NCBI GenBank assembly: GCA_018389105.1
Contig: JACATO010001085.1
Coordinates: 1 to 64,000, forward strand
DNA: 64,000 nt
Direction: 5' to 3'
Source: Nautilus pompilius
Lineage: Eukaryota > Mollusca > Cephalopoda > Nautilida > Nautilidae
Part shown: piece after piece, positions 47,726 to 59,231 of the stretch
Numbering within the stretch: the first letter of the stretch is position 1
How the letters are laid out: each line of letters begins with the position of its first letter
Notes under the pieces: model-generated
Databases searched by the model: none
Told to the model about the DNA's origin: nothing
What the model saw: only the letters and a program-made list of their open reading frames with translations
Translations under genes and position numbers: made by a program

Positions 47726-47829
47726 TAAATTAATAAATATTATTTTTCTTTTATTTTCGAATCTTCTTTTAAATTTGGGACGCTACAGGCGACGTATTTT
47801 TAATTTGGGACGCTACAGGCTACAAAGCT

Positions 47830-50050
47830 CAAATTATAAATAGGAATTTAAGAAAGAACTATTTTATTATAATTATTGATATTACCTTTTAAAATGAAGC
47901 TAATGTAGATAAAAAGCTTCTTGTATATGTGATTTGTTCTTGTATTTTTGTTTTTTTTTCTGACTGATTTAATGTAAACCTCAAATTTTTCTAACGGACG
48001 CTCAGTTAACCAGAATAGTCTCTGAGTGGCGTTCCTACATATGGAGACAACTTTGCCCAGTGGATAAGGATGGATGGAACTGACCAGGTCTGGTTTGCCC
48101 TAACTCACCTCAAAGAAATAGGTTGAATATTTTCAATACCACTTGATCTATTCAAAATCAACGATATTGTTAATATAATAATAATAATAATAATAATAAA
48201 TTTCCAGTTCAGTACGTGAACATTGCTGGCGAAAACACTAACACCAATTGGCACAAAATCTGCTTGTTTTGAAATTAGTCTTCATAAGTGTCCTGTGTGG
48301 TACTTTGTTCGTTTTACACTTTTCTTGAACAGAGTAACTTTATGTAAACCTCACTACAACATGGCAAAGAAATTCCTTAACCAACTTTTTTCTCCCTTTT
48401 GAGCAATGTGAACTACAGTTTAAATAAAAGTGAACAAAATTAAGTATGTACATGTTTTGCTAAAGAACTACTACGATATCTGTAACTGAGTTAGTAATTT
48501 TTGTCACACACAAATGTGTTGTATATGTGTGTTTTCAGTATCCTGAGATAAATACTGAAAACACACATACAAAATTAAGCATGTTTAAAATTTTATTTTA
48601 ACAAATAAAATAATTTTTTTACAAATCTGTGATGCAGCTGAACTTAAATGCATAAATAAGGGTCCAGAATCTTAAAGTGCATGAGAAATAAAACAGTTGC
48701 TTGCAGATAAAATCTAAAAAATAAAAGATGTTAAAGTTTAAAACAGTTAGTTTTAAACAGGAATAAATTTGAAATCTGTTTAAGATAGTGTAATGTTATA
48801 TCTTATTTGAGAATTGGTGTTGATAAGAAGATTGAAGAAAAAAATTACTACTATGCACGTGTGCATACAAGGTAAAATGTACAAAAATAGGTACATTTTG
48901 TAGCTGAAGGGAGATAATTCATATGAAGGATTGCATGCCCCCTCCTATCTTTAATCTCTCTCATGCATTGACATGGAGATTTTAAAAGAATTAGAATTTA
49001 TCTGAAAATTGCATCATGAGTTACCTGTGAAGCTCAACTACTTTACAAACAGATTTATAAATTGAGTTTTGAATATTATTTTATTAGTTATGCAGGCTGG
49101 GGAGCTTTAAAATTGTGTGCATGTGCATGTGTGCATGTCTGTACAGTATCAATAAAAGGGGAAATGCTTTCTAGCTGATGACTGTAGTGGCTGCAAGACG
49201 ACATTAGCTATGAATTAATTTAAAACCATAACTTTGTGCATCCTCTAACATGTCTTTGATCTTTAATTCTACTTTGTTGACTGACTCATTCCATGACCAT
49301 TTAGATCCCTTTAGGTTTGTTACCATAGGTATTATGTTTAGGTAGCATCTCCTGTCTTGTTATGGAACCTCAGGTAGTGTTTTGACATTTAAATGTACTA
49401 CTAGTTTAAATTTAGAATGACTGCTAATATAATTGTTTTAAAAGCTTGCTATTAATAAAACCTCTGGTTCTTTACTGGATCTTTGATTATGTTGGCACAG
49501 TCTCGTGTATGAACACACAAAATGAAGATGCACAAGAGGCTTTGAAAACTACCTTTATACAAACCAGCTAACTTTATAGTAAGCTATTTTTGTTTAAATG
49601 TATTATTATTTTTGTTAATGAAATAAATAGTGCAATTGTTTGGGCTTTAGGCACAAGCTTTGGGGCTTATCGATTTTACCAGAACTAGCAAGCTTTCAAA
49701 ATAAGGATGAAGCAGAATTATTAATTCAAATGAACTTACTTATAATAGCATCAGATTTGTTAAGTTGAAAAGATGCGTTATATTCAGCATTAGTGTGGTT
49801 TTGTTAATCTCTACTTTCAGCCATTAGAGGGATTTTTTGCTTGTTTGTTTAGACAGATTGTTTTTTCCTTATGTGCGTAGCCAGAAACTGTTATCTCACT
49901 TGTCAGCTCAAAAGTAATATCACAGTGTTACAAAACAAGAAACTGCTTACTAAGTTTCTCGCTCTCTGTGATCACAAATTTGCCCCAGAAAATAACACAC
50001 TGATCAACACAAGATTTTGTTTGCGTACATGTGTGCGCACATTCCCCTTG
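47830..50050. other. AT-rich non-coding stretch
   Basis: No gene supported. It includes (AAT)n at about 48176-48199 and inverted repeats at 48524-48569 and 48874-48899. Confidence 0.4.
48524..48569. repeat. Inverted repeat, 17-bp arms, 12-nt loop
   Basis: TATGTGTGTTTTCAGTA (48524-48540) and its exact complement (48553-48569). Confidence 0.9.
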
Positions 50051-50089
50051 TGCTCCATTGAAAGGCTTGATCAAAACAACTGGCAGGGG

Positions 50090-50260
50090 TTAGGGTGCAT
50101 AGAGTCCCTACTGGAAATCATCATTTTTCAGATGTTGGAGGGAAGTCATGCTGGGAAGATTTCTCAAGCCAACCTAATCCCAACTGGGATTCAAACTGGT
50201 CTTTAGCCATGGCAGTCCAGTAATCTACCACTGGACTACCTCATCTCTGCCCTTCTGAAA
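50090..50260 (-). repeat. tRNA-derived SINE
   Basis: On the minus strand TAGTCCAGTGGTAGATTACT has an A-box-like core. GACCAGTTTGAATCCCAG is a B-box-like sequence at the right distance. The body runs down toward about 50090. Confidence 0.6.
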
Positions 50261-52676
50261 AGATTGCATATAAGGTAGATGAATGTGGTAGGATTTATCC
50301 AACATGTTAATTTTAGCTATGCTGAACAATACATAATAAAAATGAGGGTTGAAAACCATTTTTGAAACCATTATTTTTGTAGATTTGTGGTGCTAAAAGC
50401 ATTATTTAAATCTGTTGTTTAATACATGCTTTTTGTTCATTTGTTCTTATTTTTCAGAAACTTATGAAAGGTTCTATGTGCAATGTAAGAAATAATATTG
50501 TATTGGTTCTAGTTGCAAGTAGGCAATTATTGGGGCAAAAAAGTCAAAATCTACTGAAAATGAAGCCAAAACTTTCCTATGATTGGTATCAGTTGATACG
50601 TTGCTATGTAGGAAGTAAGTTATAGGAATGTCTTCAAATGGCAGTGCAAGCCAAGCAGCACTGAACATACATGACAGACAGCATGGATCTTCATGTAATG
50701 AAAGAATGAAAAAAAAAAGAACATTGTCAGAACAATTTACAATTTTACTCTCAGGTCAGTGACACACAGGTAAAAATATTAAAAGATAAGATCTAAAAAG
50801 CGATCAGTCCTCGAAAGGGATGGGGATGAATAAAACAAAAATAAAACATACATGGACACACATCAGCTGCACTTAATTTTACAGTTTGTCACTTAATCCC
50901 ACTTAACTGCGTCTGTCTTCAATATTGCTGTAGCTTTTTGTTCTCGATGTCACATTTAATTGCTTCTCTCACTATACCTGAGACTTCAATTCTACAGTAT
51001 GAATCCTGAAACTCCTCTTTTTTTTTTTTTTTCCATCTAGAATATTGGATGTGCCTATTGTCTTTAAACATCTGATCACATCAGGAGACAAGGAATTTCA
51101 TATGTCCTTGAATTGTTCTGACTTATGTGCCTGCATTTCATGTATGTTCTCTCCATTTTCCATCTAATCCTCCCATTTCTCTTGGATGTTCTGTTTGAAA
51201 GGCTGATTTCAGGGTACATCCATTAGTCAATGGTATTAAGCCAGTGCAGTTATCTGGAAGCCACTGCATATTTTTTTGCTCACTATCTCTGCCCCACCCC
51301 CAAATATGTGCATCTGCACATTTTGCACCCAGTAGAGAACATTGTCTTCATCCAGCCAACTATCTGGGCTCATTTCTAAACAACTGTGGGAATCTACAAA
51401 GTAAATAGTTATTTCTCTTTCAAAACAACAGGTGAGGATAGCTTTTGCTTATTAACTACTATGCAGAGCATAACTCACTTTGTCTTTTTCATGCCCAGTT
51501 TTGATTAAGAGACACTTCTCACATTCCATCTTTTTTTATCTACTTAGAAAGTATGGGCACTCCATCCATTCGCAAAGCCATCCTGCATTTGCTCAGAAAT
51601 CTCTCTAGCTTGAGTTTAATATGCTTTCCTGTGATTTGTATGCCAGGATCATGATATTCAGTCTTTAGCTATCTAGTCTTGGGCAGATCATAATCAGGTT
51701 TCACTCATCAGGTTGTTGTATCCACACTCAAATTTTTTCCTATCTACACCAAATTTCTTACTACATCAGTAATTGTTGTATATTTTACAGAGTTTGTGGC
51801 ATTTAGCTGGAACTTGATTATGAAGCTTGCCATCTTTGGCATTCTAACTCTTCAGGCATGATAACACACTGCTTGTTATGAGAATTTCAAATGACTAAGT
51901 GAAACATGGGAAAGAATTGGTTTTGTGGTAAAAGCACAGCAAACTACTACTATAACACAATCACATGTTCAAACGAGCCAGTACCCCATAAATGATATGC
52001 AGAGACAATGTGAGTACATTGTTAAAGAACCTCCCTACCTATCTTTTATCACTGGTGTGAGTATTTAATGAGCCAGCTGATTTTCAATTAACATCTGTAA
52101 ATTTGAGAATCAAGGGTTGCCATCTCCACAAAGTAAAAACTTTGTTAGACAATATTTGTGTTGAATTATTCCTAAAGAAGAGTGCAGGTGTTTATCAAGG
52201 ATATTTATGAATGCAGACAAATGGGTTTTTATTAATATCTTTTGAGGGGGGCTGACATGTAGGGTGGACATTCATTAGACCAGACCATAAGCAGCAATTA
52301 GAACCAACATGGTATTTACTCGTGATATCTTTCTAGGTGTCAGTTAAAATCTGCAATAAATCTTTAGCTTTTGACTTAAAATTAAGAGCAATTATGACTG
52401 GTGAAAAATGAAATGTATTTTAAACTATTTCTTATAGTTCTGGTAATTATGAGCTTTTAGTTAGCATAAAATATGATTCCTGGAGACATTTGGAGAAGTT
52501 TGCCATACTTGATGATCACCATGCCATGTTTGTTTTGAAAAAAAAGAGAGAGAGAAAGCAAAATATATTGAAATGAAAATAATTTTAATAAAGAAATTTT
52601 TCTTAAATTTAGTTTTAGTTTGTAATGAATAGTAGCATGCTAGCAAAGATTTAATTTATTATTTTTAACTTTTTGC
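50261..52676. other. Non-coding stretch upstream of gene B
   Basis: No gene identified. 50880-51880 has a more balanced composition than its flanks and may be an old retroelement, but no reading frame is preserved. Confidence 0.35.
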
Positions 52677-52678
52677 AG
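52677..52678 (+). other. 3' splice site opening the gene B exon
   Basis: TTATTATTTTTAACTTTTTGCAG is a good acceptor. The ZNF-like frame opens 116 nt further on, after an in-frame TGA at 52792-52794. A sequence GTAAGT at 52819 could be a donor, in which case the exon structure would be different. Confidence 0.5.
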
Positions 52679-52842
52679 TTCATGTTACCATGGATTGATG
52701 GTTTCTAAGGCGCTTATAAAGTTCTGCATTGTGCATATAACATCAAGGCTTCTGTGAAAACCTATTTTGTTGTGGAACAGTTTTATCAAATTGAAACCTG
52801 GGACCACAAGACTTCATTGTAAGTCTACTGTTGTTTCATATA

Positions 52843-53364
52843 ATGAATCAAGTACCACATTCAGTAAAATATCTATTATTGCAGACAAAATTATTTAATG
52901 AAGATGTAACTGTAAATAGCATCAAAGAGGATCAGGAATTACGTGATGAGTTCCCATTAGTGAGAAAGAAAATGGTTAGGCTGAAGAAAAGTCACAAGGG
53001 CAAGCCTTCAAGTGTGAGAAAGTCCGGTGAAGATTTGAAAAGTGAGGAGAATCAGACTGGGTCAGATGAATTTATGGTTGGTGGTGTACAGGACCTGGAT
53101 GAACATACAGTAAAAACAGCAAAAGCACTTTTGGATATTAGCGCAGACATACATACCATGCCTGAACAACAGAGTTCAGATGATGCTGAGGGAAATATTT
53201 TCAACAAAGTAAATATGACCATTGCTTATGGTTGCTTCGAAAGGATGTTAAGTGGAATGCAAAATTATCATAAAAGAAGCAAAATTTGCCCAGAAGAACT
53301 ACATGTTGCAAACTTTTCTGGAAGAACAGAAGCAGAAAGAAGATGGTTTGTGGGACTCATTTAA
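52843..53364 (+). CDS. ZNF800-like zinc-finger protein, gene B, N-terminal part
   Basis: First ATG in a frame open from 52795. The product is charged, rich in Lys, Ser and Glu (about 174 residues) and probably disordered, like the middle of gene A. There is no N-terminal C2HC finger of the gene A type. The frame meets TAA at 53362. From about 53255 a +1 frame gives a more protein-like reading (FLEEQKQKEDGLWDSFNLLQ) that passes the stop, then an A8 run at 53380-53387 leads back to the original frame where the fingers begin. The two shifts cancel. Confidence 0.6.
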   Translation: MNQVPHSVKYLLLQTKLFNEDVTVNSIKEDQELRDEFPLVRKKMVRLKKSHKGKPSSVRKSGEDLKSEENQTGSDEFMVGGVQDLDEHTVKTAKALLDISADIHTMPEQQSSDDAEGNIFNKVNMTIAYGCFERMLSGMQNYHKRSKICPEELHVANFSGRTEAERRWFVGLI

Positions 53365-53394
53365 TTTATTGCAACCAGTAAAAAAAAGGTTTTT

Positions 53395-54456
53395 GTGTGT
53401 AGAATCTGTAAAAGGAATTTTCAGAACCTCAGAGAGCTTCAACTTCACATTAGATTTTGTACATCTAAGAAGACTGAAGACTTTGCAGATAGCAGACCTG
53501 TTGATAAATATAATCCTGTAGTAAATCAAAAAATGAAAAGACCAAATAGGTACAGTGAAAATAAGCATTCTAAGAGGGCAAAGATTTTGAAATTAAACTG
53601 CTGCAATGTGCCAAGTACAGGGACAATTAAAGAACATTCCAAGGTGTCGGGAGAAAAAGATTCTCGCAATGTGAAGTTTTGTAATTTATGTAATCAGCAT
53701 TTTGACTTAAGTTCATGCTTTGAGAGTTTATCAAACAACCAGGTTTTATTATGGCATCCTGCAAAAAATGGCATTTATCATCTTGTGTGCAAAAGATGCA
53801 GCTTTACGACTGTTTCTCTTAAGGATTTTAAACAACATAGTGAAAACCACCACCCTGATATGTCTTCAAAAATTTCTGCCTCAGAAGAAAGTCTACACAA
53901 ACAAGAGACTAAAGAGAAAAACAAAAGTATATGCCTGGATTTGGGTATAGAGAGATTACACAAAGGGAAAAATTTTAAATGTGATGGAGCTCAGTTTGAA
54001 AATCTATTTAACATGGTCAAAACAAACCATAGCAACACTGATCAGGATTGCAAGATAGTAGGAGTTAGTTCTTCAGTACAAACAGATTATGATTTCAGCA
54101 CAAACCATTATCGGATTTCTAAGGAAGTTTCTGATTGTGGAATGTCACTTGTTGAAAAGGTTGAAGGAGTAATTATGGATAGCTGTAACTTGAAGTGTTT
54201 ACTGTGTCAGAAATTATTTATTGATAGATCTAAGTTGATGCTGCACTGTGCAAAGCATCTCAGGGTATATTATTTCCAGTGCAAAATATGTGGCCATGCG
54301 CATCTTCATCAGAATGATCTGCGACGTCACATTAAACGCCATGATGTGGCTGAAGCTGATATAGATAGGCAAATTTTAGAAATAAATCCAGATGATTGTG
54401 ATGAGACTGGAATACTTGGAAGTGGCAAGAACAGTGGAAATTCACCTGAAATGTAG
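53395..54456 (+). CDS. ZNF800-like zinc-finger protein, gene B, finger-containing part
   Basis: The frame is open from 53365; the listed first codon is GTG, so this continues the upstream part. It begins with a C2HC finger (2/5/18/22, CRICKRNFQNLRELQLHIRF), then a CNLC half-finger (96/99), a C2H2 (132/135/148/152), and a C-terminal pair of C2H2 fingers (268/271/284/288 and 296/299/312/316). The C2HC plus terminal pair match gene A in spacing and sequence: CLLCQKLF..HCAKH versus CLMCNKTF..HVAKH, then an acidic EINPDD versus NIRPLE tail. This makes B a tandem paralogue of the C-terminal half of A. Ends at a stop at 54454-54456. Confidence 0.8.
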   Translation: MCRICKRNFQNLRELQLHIRFCTSKKTEDFADSRPVDKYNPVVNQKMKRPNRYSENKHSKRAKILKLNCCNVPSTGTIKEHSKVSGEKDSRNVKFCNLCNQHFDLSSCFESLSNNQVLLWHPAKNGIYHLVCKRCSFTTVSLKDFKQHSENHHPDMSSKISASEESLHKQETKEKNKSICLDLGIERLHKGKNFKCDGAQFENLFNMVKTNHSNTDQDCKIVGVSSSVQTDYDFSTNHYRISKEVSDCGMSLVEKVEGVIMDSCNLKCLLCQKLFIDRSKLMLHCAKHLRVYYFQCKICGHAHLHQNDLRRHIKRHDVAEADIDRQILEINPDDCDETGILGSGKNSGNSPEM

Positions 54457-54495
54457 TATTGAGGAGTCTACTTAGAGGTCTTGAATATTTTTTTA

Positions 54496-54651
54496 ATGTT
54501 TTCCAAACGTTATCATGACAAGGTGGTGAACAAGAGCAGTGAGTCTGAATGTCTCCGTGTGAAAGATGGTGTTTTAGATGGCCACATCTTGGAAATGGAC
54601 CCCATACATACTTGTAATATCAGCAGTGATCATGATGATGCACTTAGCTAA
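54496..54651 (+). pseudogene. Short C-terminal zinc-finger relic behind gene B
   Basis: A 51-codon frame, MFSKRYHDKVV... then GVLDGHILEMDPIHT, echoes the end of gene B (HIKRHDVAEADIDRQILEIN). It lies 40 nt after the gene B stop. It looks like the end of a further partial duplicate or an alternative tail. Confidence 0.4.
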
Positions 54652-54985
54652 AATGAAAACAAGGGAGTGAAAAGAAAGTTCCACAATCTTTTTTTTTTTG
54701 TCTGTTCAGTTTTGCTTAGAGTTTAGTACCAAGCACTGACCTCAGGTCATTTGGTTGGTGTTTTTTGTTGCAGATGGCCAGAAGGTAGGTGTGGAGTGGT
54801 ACTAGTGCAGTAGCATCCTTAAATGGAAAGCTCCTACTGCAACTTCTCTGTTTTAACTGTGAGAAGAAACCCCAGTGGGTTAGTACACTATGCATTCAAC
54901 TATTCACTGCCTAACATTGTTAGTATTTCATTGTTTATTCTTTTAACAATATGCTTCATAAACTATTATTGGGAATTTTACTGCC

Positions 54986-54991
54986 AATAAA
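54986..54991 (+). terminator. Polyadenylation signal, gene B
   Basis: AATAAA about 530 nt after the stop of gene B, in an AT-rich 3' flank. Confidence 0.45.
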
Positions 54992-57900
54992 GTTTGAGCA
55001 ATTAATGTTTGTATGGTTATGAAAATTACCTTCTTAATGTTGTTTGTATTCAGAAATGTGTATTATTTTACATAAATTCTTGTTTGAACAAAAAAAAATT
55101 TTAAATGCTAAAAGAATATATTAGCAAGTATTGTTACATGCATGTACATAATGAGTAAAATTTTCTTTTTACATTTCGGTTTGATTAAAAATAACTAACT
55201 GTAAAATATATATGTATGTGCATGTGTGTGTATATATATATATCACTTTAAAAGCTTATATGTGCAAGCTTCTCTGATAATTAAGGAAATATTCCCATAA
55301 TGCAATGTTAAAAAAATGTGGCCTTCTAACCAAAAACTAAATGGCAGCAATCATTTCTTTCTGTTTTAATTTTAAATATTATTGCAGTTTTGTTCAGAAG
55401 CTGCTGAAAATCTCCAGCCTTTTTTGTTTTTGTTTGTTTGCGTTGCATTAGTTAGGTTTTAGTATGGTTCTTGAGCAAATCTGTGTGGGCTTTTGTAGCA
55501 TTGCATTGAGGGAATGTTTTAATTATCAGTGGACAAGGTTTGGGAGTCTTGCCACTCCCATTACTTGAGCACTTCCCTTGAGAGAGAGAGGTCTTGACTT
55601 GGACACATTTTGAAAATAAAGAGTGGATTTTTACCTCTGTGTGATTTGTTTGTTTATACATAGAAGATATTTATTTACATTAAATAAAATTATCTCATAT
55701 GTTGTTAACAATCAAAACCAACAAGAAGAAAAGGTGATTGACTGAAATTCATCACAGGGTTACAGTAACTATCTTCATTGAATTACAGAGAATATATCTC
55801 TTGCCTACTTGGAAAAGGATTTGGCAAAGTCGACTTATTTTTAGACCATAGGCTAATGAGATGGGATAAGCAGTTCCCCTTTAGTCACCTGTGGTTCAGT
55901 TTGCACCAGATGCTCGTTTTGCTGTAACAACCTTGGAGCACCAGTCGATACCAGGACGTGAACCCACACATTCAAAATGAAAAACAAGCAGCTTATCCCC
56001 TTAAACTATATGAGAACAAGACACAAAATTACATTGCAATTTTATTCATCTCTGGAAAACATTTTCCCACTTAACTGCTATTCTAGAGATAATTATCAGT
56101 GTTGTTATATTAGGGTAACAGTGGTATGGACATTTGAGAATTTTGCACTTGTTGCAAGAAGAAAAAAAAAACAACTAAATGGTTGGAAATTTAACTCAGA
56201 TTGTGTAACAGCAATGCTTTAATGTGTTGAGGAAGATTTGTCATTTACATAATATTCCTACTTACACAAAATCAACACTGTTTTTTCCATAATTCTGACT
56301 TAACTGCAGTATGGCAAATTAGTACTTTTCCATTTGCAGTTTAACCTGTTTATATGGGTCACTTTTATTTACCAGCCATAATAACAGGTTTATTTTCAAA
56401 TATTATTTGAGGTTGGTACATTTGCTTTACTTTAATTACTAAGTTAGTACAACATCCATCCAAGATAAATATTTACTGGTGTGGATTTCCAAAAATAGTT
56501 TTTTCTCTCTCAGTTGACAACTGCCAAAAAAGCAGCAAAAGCTTGCCGATAATAGATACTACTTTGAATTTAATGAACAAATATGTATGTTTGTTAGTCA
56601 TTTTATCAAGATGGTTGACCAGTGTACTTTCCCAAGGTGATGCTGAATACAAAGACTGGATGTAAGTTAATAGGCAACTAACTACATTTTACTGTGGCTT
56701 GCAGATGGTTGGATGAAAATTTTTGTGCTGGATGGTGCTGTCCATGATCATTTTCCATTGTGTCCCATACGATGGAGAAGTGGCTGATTATCAGAGTTCA
56801 GGTTCCATGCTCTTCACAGCTTGGAAGTATCTACCTTTTTGCTTTGAGTGTCTAGAACCTACAACAGCTGTCTTGTGAATTCTCTTGAACCATGTTAACA
56901 ATCTGCAGGGGAAAATTTCTGCTGGCTTCTTTCATCATTCCATTGCCCAAATATGTTCCCTTTCAAAGCATATCAGTTTCCATGAACCTGTTTGTGGCTA
57001 TTTTTTTTTGTTTTCCAAAAGTACCAGGTGTCACTGAAAGTGAAGCATTTATAATAAATATTACTAAGCTGTTTAAACAAATCTGAAAAATAATATGAGC
57101 AGGATAATCTGTGATAAATTTAGACCGGGTCTGCGTAAAACAATCTGCCATTACTTTATCATAGTCATATAACTGCATCTTTAAAAAAAAATTCCTTCCA
57201 TACTTATATATATATATATATATGCATATTTTACAAATTTTTACTAGTTTTAATGTAATAAAAGAATATTTACATCCATAGGTTTGGTTACTACACGTTT
57301 TATTTGACAAACAGTCACCTTAAAATACATTATTATTGAATACCAAGTTTTACATTACTTGTTTAAATGTATATATAAATTTTATATAAACCAGACATTT
57401 TAACCTCTTTTATTCAATATAAAACTAAGAGAGACAGAAAAAACAAAATGATGATTCTCCCCTTGATGTAGCAGTACCTTTTAAATTCTAACTACAGATA
57501 TTTTATTGTTGAAAGACTCAGTACCCACATTAAAATGATTTATCACAGGCCTCTAGATTGCTTTTACTGGCAATATAATAAAAATCCTGAGTAAAAAAAA
57601 AAAAAAGGAGTAGTTTTGTTCTATTACTATTATTATTATTATTATTTTATTTATTTAATACAAGATGAATCATGGTCAACAGATCCTAATTAACAAATCA
57701 ATAAATACTCTAATAAAGCGTTTAAATACATTTATTGAAATAAAGAATCTTAAGACTGCCTTTTGCAATTTTCATTTACTGTAAATATTGGGGAAAAAAT
57801 CATAAAACTACTCAGAAATGTTACATATGTACTCTACATAGATAATTAAACAACAAAAACCACATACACTGCTGAATATATTAAATGATTGTATAGAACT

Positions 57901-58639
57901 GAATCAGAAGTTTATTTTATGTTATCTATGAATCCTGAAGTGGCTGTAGGATTTGACAAATGATGATAACTTTTTTATCTACCATTGATCAAAGGTTATT
58001 TTTTTATCCTGTATCATTATACAAAATCAAAATGTACATTCCACTGTTGTCTACTATACAGAAATTAGAATTATTTACTCGATTCAAAATATAGCGTGAT
58101 GAATTCAAAGACGTTTTAACATCCTTCAAGTTTTAAGTAACATTAAAATTTTAAAAATCAGCATGATATTGTAACATCAAAACAAATTGAATACGTTGAT
58201 AAACATATAATTAAACATTTTTATAAACTGTTAACATTTAAAAAGGAATATTTAAGATTTAGTTGTATTTTTCATTTTAACTTGAAGTTATTTCTCGTGT
58301 TATTTCATTATCATTTCTTTATTTTCAGCCCTAATTTTAGATGAGGTATTCGATAAAAATATTAGGCAGGTTATATTACTGAATACAATATTTTAAACGT
58401 AAATAAATTTTCCATATTTTTTACATAATTCAAAATCATATGGTAGTTATAGTTTCATATTTTGAAAATAATTTCCACTAAGTAAACAACTGATTTTAAA
58501 AAGTATTTGTAAATAAAAATAAATATTTTTTTAATAGCAAAGCATAAAAAACAAAAACTTTTTTTTTTTTTTATTTTTTAAATTACACGATCTTAAAAGA
58601 AACAATTTATCCTGGATATTTTCCCTTACTCCCAAACAA
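54992..58639. other. AT-rich intergenic stretch
   Basis: No gene supported. A possible tRNA-SINE on the minus strand lies at about 55870-56010 (GGGTTCACGTCCTGG as a B-box-like sequence). Microsatellites: (TTA)n near 57624-57645 and (TA)n near 57205-57223. Confidence 0.35.
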
Positions 58640-58770
58640 TTGTACCCCGGATAATTACCCAGAATACCTTTCTAGTACCTGCTTCCGCGTGGCGTACATT
58701 TGGAAAATGTTTGCAAATTTACTCTTGGATCACCGATAAAAGCGCACTTTTAAAATTATTTAGTCAGTCA
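58640..58770 (+). promoter_or_regulatory. Second copy of the zinc-finger promoter and first exon
   Basis: Similar to 36690-36828 over about 140 bp, ending in the same donor GTAAGTATT (GT at 58771-58772). The next 700 bp is CpG-richer and includes AAAATGGCGGT near 59391, a YY1-like motif. No ZNF800-like coding exon follows before 64000, so the gene would continue beyond the window. Confidence 0.5.
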
Positions 58771-59159
58771 GTAAGTATTTCCACGCTTTCTTCTCTCGTT
58801 TTCTGCGACATCTGTTTCCTATCTTTGTGTCGTTTTTGAGTTTTTTCCCCAAATGTTCGTTTGATCTTCTGCTGCCCCGAGTCGACGAAGTATCGACTTC
58901 CGTTATGCTGTTTAGACCAGAATGTGTTGACATGAACGGCGGGCTAAAATCCCTTCCAAAGCCGCCCCTAACTCGTCCTTCGAAAGCCTTTTTTTTTATT
59001 TAAAAAACGATTTCGAGTTTAACCCGCTTTGGACGCATCTCCAATGTTTTATTTATGTCCCCTTATTTTAGAATTAAAAAAAAAAACCCCTTTATTGGCA
59101 TAGTTTTTGTTTTTTTCTCTTTTCAGTTTGTTATCGGAAATAATTATTAATAATAATAT

Positions 59160-59167
59160 GTGTGTGT

Positions 59168-59204
<37 letters not shown>

Positions 59205-59231
59205 TATACGTATATATGTGTGTGTGTGTAA
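59160..59231. repeat. (TG)n/(TA)n compound microsatellite
   Basis: TGTGTGTACACACATATATA and on to TATATGTGTGTGTGTG, partly self-complementary. Confidence 0.9.
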
